Source: Chloroflexota bacterium
GTDB taxonomy: Bacteria; Chloroflexota; UBA11872; VXNJ01
Direction of reading: 5' to 3'
Assembly: GCA_026708165.1 (NCBI GenBank)
Contig: JAPOVO010000408.1
Span: 1-5,526 of the forward strand
DNA length: 5,526 nt
Both the position numbers and the translations under genes were made by a program. Of the stretch, positions 1 through 4,040 are shown one piece after another. The notes beneath the pieces were generated by a model. The model ran no database searches. It was given only the letters and a program-made list of their open reading frames with translations, and was not told the origin of the DNA. Positions within the stretch are counted from its first letter, which is position 1. Every line of letters begins with the position of its first letter.

Positions 1-457
1 GGTGCTCGGCAACTCGATGGGCGGCGCGGTAGCAATAAGCGCGGCGGCGCGTGACAAACGTATCAAGGCCGTCGTGACCGACGGCGCGTTTGCGTCGGCA
101 GGGAGAGACTTCGTGGGATATGCCTTCCGGGGCGTATCCGGCCTTTCGCCGACTCTCTTTCAGGATGCGGTGGTGATGATGAGCGAGTCGGTTTCGGGCG
201 CACGACTCGATCGAGTCAGGCCAGTTGCCTCAATCGGAAGGATCGCGCCGCGTCCGGTGATGCTGATTCACGGCACGGACGACGCGATGATTCGGGTGGC
301 AGAAGCCCATACGCTGTATGCAGCGGCGGGCGAGCCGAAGACGCTCTGGATAGTCCCCGACTGCGAGCACGTCCAGTCGTTTCATCTTCATCGGGAGGAG
401 TATCTGGGGCGGGTTGAGGACTTCTTTATGAGGGCGTTTTCCGCGACGCGCGAATAG
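1..457 (+). CDS. alpha/beta hydrolase, C-terminal part (5' truncated by window edge)
   Basis: This is the last 151 or so codons of a serine hydrolase of the alpha/beta-fold superfamily. The reading frame is open from base 2 and ends at TAG 455-457. The GTG at base 2 lies inside the gene and is not its start, because the nucleophile elbow GNSMGG follows immediately and normally sits near the middle of these proteins. Counting from base 2, the catalytic Ser is residue 5 (G-N-S-M-G), the likely acid is Asp94 in HGTDD, and the likely His is residue 123 in CEHVQSF, so the triad looks complete. The order and spacing fit the Bem46/dienelactone-hydrolase-like branch of cytosolic or membrane-associated hydrolases, which often have an N-terminal anchor that cannot be seen here. 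The substrate cannot be told from the sequence. It converges on nth, with 39 bp between the stop codons. Confidence 0.85.
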   Translation, partial: VLGNSMGGAVAISAAARDKRIKAVVTDGAFASAGRDFVGYAFRGVSGLSPTLFQDAVVMMSESVSGARLDRVRPVASIGRIAPRPVMLIHGTDDAMIRVAEAHTLYAAAGEPKTLWIVPDCEHVQSFHLHREEYLGRVEDFFMRAFSATRE

Positions 458-496
458 TCCGGCGACGGTACCGGTCGGTGTATCTTTAAGGTCGGG

Positions 497-1210
497 CTAC
501 GGCGCAGTCGACGATGGGCAGAGGTCGCTGAGAGTGCAGCGGTCGCAGGCGGGTTTGCGGGCATCGCATACGCGCCTTCCGTGCCAGATGATGGAGTGTC
601 CCGCGAATATCCACTCCTCTGGTGGGAGCAAGTCCATCAAGTCTTGCTCGATCTTTTCGGGGGCCTTCTGGCGGCTGAGGTCGAGCCGGTTGCTCAGCCG
701 GTTGACGTGAGTGTCGACGGTGACTCCGGAGGCGATGCCGAAGGCGGTGCCGAGGACTACGTTGGCGGTCTTGCGCGCCACGCCGCGGAGCGTAAGCAGG
801 TCATCCATGTTTGCGGGCATTTCGCCGCCGAAGTTCTGGACAATGGCGGCGGCGGCTTCCCTGACCGCCCGCGCCTTGTTTCGGTAGAAGCCCGTGCGCC
901 GCACCATCTCCTCCATGTCCTCTTGCGGCGCTTCGGCCATCGACTCGATGGTCGGGTAGCGGGCGAAAAGGGCGGGAGTCTCCATGTTCACACGCACGTC
1001 GGTGCTCTGGGCGGAGAGGATGGTGGCCACGAGAAGCTCCCATGGAGTCGAGTAACTCAGCTCGCAGTCGGCGTCGGGGTATTCGTGATGCAGGCGGGCG
1101 ACGATCTCGTTCGCGCGTTCGCGGCGTTTGGACTTGCTCTCGCGCCGGCGGCGGACTTTAAATGACTTTCTCTTAGTCGACGTTTTTTTTCGAGTTTTCG
1201 ATGCGGCCAT
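497..1210 (-). CDS. nth: endonuclease III (base-excision DNA glycosylase/AP lyase)
   Basis: The 237-residue protein is a HhH-GPD DNA glycosylase that removes oxidised pyrimidines and cleaves the resulting abasic site. The helix-hairpin-helix is at about 138-153 (LLTLRGVARKTANVVL). It contains the catalytic Lys147, and Asp166 lies in VTVDTHVNRL. Four cysteines, C215, C222, C225 and C231, have the C-x6-C-x2-C-x5-C spacing of the endonuclease III [4Fe-4S] cluster. The substrate-pocket segment LLVATILSAQSTDVRVN is also typical. The start is ATG 1208-1210, supported by GGGAGG five bases upstream. Compared with the E. coli enzyme (about 211 residues, from memory), the first 30 residues are an extra, very basic Lys/Arg tail, probably a flexible DNA-binding extension. 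Its codons include a run of eight A (1183-1190). The gene is monocistronic as far as can be seen and ends in TAG. MutY is unlikely because the protein is short and lacks MutY's C-terminal domain. Confidence 0.96.
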   Translation of the reverse strand: MAASKTRKKTSTKRKSFKVRRRRESKSKRRERANEIVARLHHEYPDADCELSYSTPWELLVATILSAQSTDVRVNMETPALFARYPTIESMAEAPQEDMEEMVRRTGFYRNKARAVREAAAAIVQNFGGEMPANMDDLLTLRGVARKTANVVLGTAFGIASGVTVDTHVNRLSNRLDLSRQKAPEKIEQDLMDLLPPEEWIFAGHSIIWHGRRVCDARKPACDRCTLSDLCPSSTAP

Positions 1211-1215
1211 TCTCG

Positions 1216-1221
1216 CCTCCC
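1216..1221 (-). promoter_or_regulatory. Shine-Dalgarno sequence of nth
   Basis: GGGAGG on the minus strand lies five bases before ATG 1208-1210. It decides in favour of the long start that includes the basic N-terminal tail. Confidence 0.75.
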
Positions 1222-1404
1222 GGAGCCGCGGCTTGTACGCGCTCGCCCGCCGCTACAGCTTAACCACGTCCGGCAGCCGGTCGCGATTGGATATATTCGG
1301 ACTTGCGCGGAGCGGGCGGTCGAAATGGCGAGCGGGCGAGTTCATCTATGGACGCGGCACCTGGATGTGCAATCCTATTGATTCCATACACGCGAGGTTT
1401 GACC

Positions 1405-1412
1405 AGAGGAGG
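1405..1412 (+). promoter_or_regulatory. Strong Shine-Dalgarno sequence fixing a TTG start
   Basis: AGAGGAGG is followed by five bases and then TTG at 1418. There is an in-frame TGA at 1400-1402 and no other start codon between it and the TTG, so this site fixes the start of the SMP-30-like gene. It is close to a perfect match to the 16S anti-Shine-Dalgarno sequence, which may compensate for the weak start codon. Confidence 0.85.
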
Positions 1413-1417
1413 CCGAC

Positions 1418-2284
1418 TTGGCTTGGGATTTCGAAGCTGTGGCGGGTCCGTATACGTTCACCGAAGGTCCGGTGTGGACCGGCGAGGCCGTGCTGTTTAC
1501 GGACATGTACAACCACCGGGTGATGCGCTACGAACCCGCTACGGGAAAGACGACCGTGCATCACACAGGCACGAATCAGGGCAACGGCCTGATGTGGAGC
1601 CTTCGTGGATTTCTCTATTGCTGCGAGATGATCGGACGCCGCGTATCGAACTACGGGGCAGACGGTTCGCTGGAAGTGATCGCGGACCGATTCGAGGGCA
1701 AGCGATTGAACAGTCCCAACGACCTGATTATGGACTCGGTGGGACGGATCTGGTTCACCGACCCCCGCTACGGCGAGGACAGGGATGACATGGAACTGGA
1801 CCACGAGTCGGTCTATCGACTCACGCGGGTTCCCGAGGGCCATTGGGAGATCGAGCGGATGACGTTCGATACGACGCGCCCGAATGGGCTGCTGCTCTCG
1901 CTGGACGAGAGGACGCTGTACGTCGCGCAGAGCGACTACGGAGAAGGCCGCAAGCGCGAGCTGCGGGCCTATCCGGTGCTGGACGACGGCACTTTGGGGC
2001 AATTTCGGGTGATGCACAACTTCGTGCCCGCGCGCGGAATCGACGGCATGACTATCGACAGCGAAGACCGTGTAATCGCGACGGCCGGCTGGAGGAAGAG
2101 CGCCGCGGGACCGATGGTCTACGTTTTCGATCAGTCGGGCGCGGGGCTGGAAACGCACCGGGGGCCGGTTGACATGCCGACCAACTGCTGCTTTGGCGGG
2201 GAAGACCTGTCGGACCTGTACGTAACGGCAAGCTCTGGGCACCTCTTCAGGGTGAGGACGGGTCTGAGGGGCGTCAGGAGATAG
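1418..2284 (+). CDS. SMP-30/gluconolactonase/LRE-like family protein
   Basis: This 288-residue protein is a six-bladed beta-propeller of the SMP-30/gluconolactonase family. Characterised members are metal-dependent enzymes that hydrolyse sugar lactones or related esters. The four metal-site positions are all recognisable: Glu16 (TEGPVW), Asn101 (LNSPNDLI), Asn156 (RPNGLLLS) and Asp209 (GIDGMTID). Other family marks are GRIWFTDPRYG at 109-119 and the late blade motif TNCCFGGEDLSDLYVTAS at 255-272. No signal peptide is visible, so it is probably cytoplasmic. It starts with TTG after a near-perfect ribosome binding site and ends with TAG. Its length is normal for the family and the gene looks intact. 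The neighbours do not point to a sugar pathway, so the substrate stays open; family members also act on other lactones and organophosphates. Confidence 0.92.
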   Translation: MAWDFEAVAGPYTFTEGPVWTGEAVLFTDMYNHRVMRYEPATGKTTVHHTGTNQGNGLMWSLRGFLYCCEMIGRRVSNYGADGSLEVIADRFEGKRLNSPNDLIMDSVGRIWFTDPRYGEDRDDMELDHESVYRLTRVPEGHWEIERMTFDTTRPNGLLLSLDERTLYVAQSDYGEGRKRELRAYPVLDDGTLGQFRVMHNFVPARGIDGMTIDSEDRVIATAGWRKSAAGPMVYVFDQSGAGLETHRGPVDMPTNCCFGGEDLSDLYVTASSGHLFRVRTGLRGVRR

Positions 2285-2299
2285 AGGGGCAGCGTGTTA

Positions 2300-2334
2300 C
2301 CCGTTCATCCTTCGACTGGCTCAGGACGAACGGG
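2300..2334 (+). terminator. Hairpin built on a dispersed repeat; possible terminator between convergent units
   Basis: CCCGTTC (2300-2306) pairs with GAACGGG (2328-2334). After one A/C mismatch the stem continues with TCCT (2308-2311) against AGGA (2323-2326), leaving an 11-base loop. It starts 15 bases after the SMP-30-like stop codon and separates this gene from the opposing tRNA-Sec unit. No T-run follows on either strand, so intrinsic termination is only a possibility. The structure could also simply reflect the repeat family to which it belongs. Confidence 0.4.
2309..2327 (+). repeat. Dispersed intergenic repeat, copy 1
   Basis: The 19-base core runs from CCTTCGAC to CTCAGGAC and is continued by GAACGGG. 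From memory, near-identical 'CCTTCGAC..GCTCAGGACGAACGG' elements are scattered between genes in many bacterial genomes, including Chloroflexota, where they give rise to spurious short ORFs. It matches copy 2 at 15 of 19 positions. Confidence 0.65.
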
Positions 2335-2362
2335 AGAGGGCGCGTTGTGTTTGCTCTTCGAG

Positions 2363-2381
2363 CCTTCGGCAAGCTCAGGGC
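2363..2381 (+). repeat. Dispersed intergenic repeat, copy 2
   Basis: The core runs from CCTTCGGC to CTCAGGGC, in the same orientation as copy 1 and 54 bases downstream. It is followed by a separate small inverted repeat, GCTTTT (2384-2389) with AAAAGC (2404-2409). The short open frames running through this stretch look like repeat translation and not genes. Confidence 0.6.
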
Positions 2382-2518
2382 AGGCTTTTCTCGGGAATGA
2401 TGGAAAAGCGGTGCGGGTGACGCAAGGGCGCAGGGATTGCGACAGCGGCGGAATGAGGCCGGATAGAACGGAGGGCGGCTGCGGCCACGCTTAGCGACAG
2501 CAGCGCTTCCCAAACCGG

Positions 2519-2616
2519 TGGCGGAGGTGCATGGGAGTCGAACCCACCGACGACGTATCGCTACGCCGCCCAACGGATTTGAAGTCCGCGGAGCCCACCG
2601 GAACTCTCGCACCTCC
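2519..2616 (-). tRNA. selC: tRNA-Sec (selenocysteine, anticodon UCA)
   Basis: This is the tRNA that inserts selenocysteine at UGA codons together with SelA, SelB and SelD. On the minus strand, the acceptor stem has eight pairs, GGAGGTGC (2616-2609) with GCACCTCC (2530-2523), followed by discriminator G2522 and an encoded CCA (2521-2519). The anticodon arm is GCGGA-CTTCAAA-TCCGT (2589-2573), with anticodon TCA at 2582-2580. The T arm is GTGGG-TTCGACT-CCCAT (2547-2531) and abuts the acceptor stem, giving the bacterial 8+5 stack. The long extra arm (2570-2549) has nine pairs (two of them G-U) closed by a GCGA tetraloop. The D region is 19 bases, the same length as in E. coli selC. Without CCA the gene is 95 bases long. 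One A/C mismatch is visible in the D stem. The tRNA begins 44 bases after the lipoprotein stop codon on the same strand, so it may be made from that transcript. Confidence 0.96.
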
Positions 2617-2660
2617 AGGCAAGCCGCCAAACTGGGGATCGCCCAGTCGAGTTTAAGGGT

Positions 2661-3365
2661 TTAGCCTTCCGCGCCAACTCCGACTGTGAAGCCGATCTTG
2701 CCGGACACCTCGCCGTCGACCAGTATCTCGGCCTCGAACGAGCCAGCGCCGCCGCCGGGGTCGAAGTAAAACGCAAAGAAGCCGCGCGAGAAAGCGCCCT
2801 GCGGTCCGGTCTCAAAAGTGAACACTTCCTCCCCGTTGCGCTTCCACCTTACGCCGAGCACCGCGCCGGATCGGACTCCCTTGAACTCGACGGAGACGTA
2901 GACTCGCTCATTGGGGGCGAACCGGTCGGTAGCATCAACGGGCCTCTGGAGCGTGTCTACGCTGCGGGCGGTGGCGATCCTGCCCACGGAGCCGCGCTCG
3001 CGCTCGCTCGTGATAGTGGGAGTAGGCGTAGCGATTGCCGCCGGGGTCGTCGCGGGAGTTGCGGTGGGGGTTGGCGTTGGAAGCGCCGCGGACGGAGTAG
3101 CGGTGGGCGTGGGGCTAGGAAGTGTCGACGCGGGGGTGGCTGTTGGGGTTGCGGTGGGGATGGGAGTCGTCGCGGGTGGGGCCGAAGTGGGGGTGGAAGT
3201 GGCGGCTACGGTGGGAGTAGAGGCGGCCTCCGCGTTATCGCCCCCGATCTCGCAACTGAACAAAAGGGTGGCAGCCGCAATCAAGAAGATTGCCGTCAGC
3301 GGTTTGAAGGGCGTTGTCGCCCCGCTTCCCTTCACCACTGCCAAGATTCGAGATGGTGCATCCAT
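2661..3365 (-). CDS. Putative lipoprotein with Thr/Pro/Ala-rich linker and C-terminal beta-sandwich-like domain
   Basis: The 234-residue protein has a short N-region, a hydrophobic stretch (about 22-36) and a lipobox-like LFSC with Cys38, so it is probably exported and lipid-anchored. Phe at the -2 position is not classical. Residues about 49-120 are a low-complexity Thr/Pro/Ala/Ser linker with repeats such as TPTPTATP. The last 105 or so residues look like an all-beta domain. The sequence RFAPNERVYVSVEFKGVRSG, a WKRNGEEVFTFE strand pair and the closing EAEILVDGEVSGKIGFTV resemble Ig-like domains I associate with Chloroflexota lipoproteins. I do not know its function; ligand binding or a wall-spanning surface role is inference. 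I chose ATG 3363-3365, which puts the lipobox at a normal distance and has GGGGG nine bases upstream. The frame is open further, to 3512, but that would place 49 polar residues before the signal. The stop is TAA. Confidence 0.75.
   Translation of the reverse strand: MDAPSRILAVVKGSGATTPFKPLTAIFLIAAATLLFSCEIGGDNAEAASTPTVAATSTPTSAPPATTPIPTATPTATPASTLPSPTPTATPSAALPTPTPTATPATTPAAIATPTPTITSERERGSVGRIATARSVDTLQRPVDATDRFAPNERVYVSVEFKGVRSGAVLGVRWKRNGEEVFTFETGPQGAFSRGFFAFYFDPGGGAGSFEAEILVDGEVSGKIGFTVGVGAEG
3006..3221 (-). repeat. Low-complexity Thr-Pro-Ala coding repeat
   Basis: About 72 codons consist almost only of Thr, Pro, Ala and Ser, with degenerate repeats of the ACTCCCACC type (read as GGTGGGAGT on the plus strand). 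It encodes the extended spacer between the lipid anchor and the C-terminal domain. Such tracts can change length by slippage. Confidence 0.8.
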
Positions 3366-3457
3366 GAGGATACGCCCCCGATGGCAATCGCTTACAACCC
3401 ACTCATGTACCGCTCTCAATTCTAGGGTACAGCGGCTCGGCTTCTCAGAGGCATTAT

Positions 3458-3480
3458 GGCCAGACTTTGACGGTCTGGCC
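3458..3480. promoter_or_regulatory. Perfect inverted repeat in divergent intergenic region (candidate operator)
   Basis: GGCCAGAC (3458-3465) and GTCTGGCC (3473-3480) are exact reverse complements separated by seven bases. The site lies between the divergent lipoprotein and iron-sulfur carrier genes, just upstream of a possible promoter for the latter. This placement suits a dimeric repressor or activator site. An RNA hairpin in a longer lipoprotein leader is the alternative. No regulator can be named. Confidence 0.45.
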
Positions 3481-3488
3481 CCCGATCT

Positions 3489-3518
3489 TTGTCGATGGTT
3501 AATATCAAGCATTAAGAT
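3489..3518 (+). promoter_or_regulatory. Possible sigma-70-type promoter for the iron-sulfur carrier gene
   Basis: TTGTCG (3489-3494) and TAAGAT (3513-3518) are separated by 18 bases and lie in a locally AT-rich stretch 65 bases before the TTG start. The match is moderate and rests on sequence likeness alone. Confidence 0.3.
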
Positions 3519-3583
3519 TGAGTAAAGTAGTGGTTGAGCGAAAGTCGGCGAATTTCATTCGTTGAAACGGAACGGGTGATCAT

Positions 3584-3988
3584 TTGGTTATTGAACAGTT
3601 GGCAGTCGAGGTCTCACTGACAGACGCGGCGGCTGAGGCTTTTCGAAGCATAACGCTCCACAAGGGCGTGCAGAACGCAGGGATGAAGGTCGCTGTAGGA
3701 CCCGGCGGATGCGGCGGTTATGAGTACCGGCTGGGAATCGCGCGCAAGCCCAAGTCGACGGACGTGGTGTCGGAATCGAAGGGCATCACTTTGTATCTGG
3801 ATACGAAGACTCTTCATCTGTTTAATGGCTGCACGGTGGACTTCAGCGACGGGCTGATGGGTGAGGGATTCTCGGTCAGCAATCCGAGCTCGAAGGCTGA
3901 CTGCGCGTGCGGGCAGTCGTTCAAAGTGTCCGGCGAAGGCGCGGTGGACAGCGGAGCGTGCACGTCGGCGGTGGCGGGCCGGGGTTAG
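3584..3988 (+). CDS. A-type iron-sulfur cluster carrier (IscA/HesB/ErpA family)
   Basis: This 134-residue protein belongs to the HesB/IscA family, which receives Fe-S clusters and passes them to apo-enzymes. The three family cysteines are present: Cys43 in GPGGCGGYEYRLG, and the C-terminal pair Cys107 and Cys109 in DCACGQSF. The usual core DFSDGLMGEGFSVSNP is at about 86-101. The start is TTG 3584. An in-frame TGA at 3563-3565 excludes earlier starts, a weak GGAACGGG lies seven bases upstream, and the only close alternative is TTG 3599. Most family members end soon after the CxC-x-SF motif; this one has about 21 further residues, ending in a Gly/Ala/Ser-rich tail with an additional Cys126. 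Cys83 is also extra. No isc or suf genes are adjacent, so whether it acts as IscA, ErpA or SufA cannot be settled. The stop is TAG, and it converges on murE with 52 bp between stops. Confidence 0.92.
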   Translation: MVIEQLAVEVSLTDAAAEAFRSITLHKGVQNAGMKVAVGPGGCGGYEYRLGIARKPKSTDVVSESKGITLYLDTKTLHLFNGCTVDFSDGLMGEGFSVSNPSSKADCACGQSFKVSGEGAVDSGACTSAVAGRG

Positions 3989-4040
3989 AAACCGCACTAT
4001 TCACCCACCGCAACTGGTACTTGGCGTTCCGGCCTACGTT

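Noticed and set aside
461..480. Small palindrome around GGTACC between the hydrolase and nth stops as a terminator
   Set aside because: Pairing is short and imperfect, and no T-run follows on either strand.
581..1165. 194-residue plus-strand frame opposite nth
   Set aside because: It is a shadow of the clear endonuclease III gene, common in GC-rich DNA.
2294..2494. 66-residue open frame after the SMP-30-like gene
   Set aside because: It is translation of the dispersed repeats (STGSGRTG, SASSGQAF patterns) with no ribosome binding site or family likeness.
3006..3221. CRISPR-like or satellite repeats
   Set aside because: The repeats are codon-phased Thr-Pro-Ala coding sequence without spacers.
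3363..3512. Extended N-terminus of the lipoprotein starting at 3512
   Set aside because: It would put 49 polar residues before the signal peptide and overlap the inverted repeat. The ATG at 3363-3365 gives a normal lipoprotein signal.
2911..3525. 204-residue plus-strand frame rich in Val/Gly/Ala
   Set aside because: It is the antisense shadow of the Thr-Pro-Ala linker of the lipoprotein gene.
3530..3988. A longer iron-sulfur carrier frame from GTG 3530 reading through TGA 3563-3565 as selenocysteine
   Set aside because: The tRNA-Sec gene makes it worth asking, but the upstream residues resemble nothing in the family, no ribosome binding site precedes the GTG, and I see no convincing SECIS-like hairpin just after the TGA.
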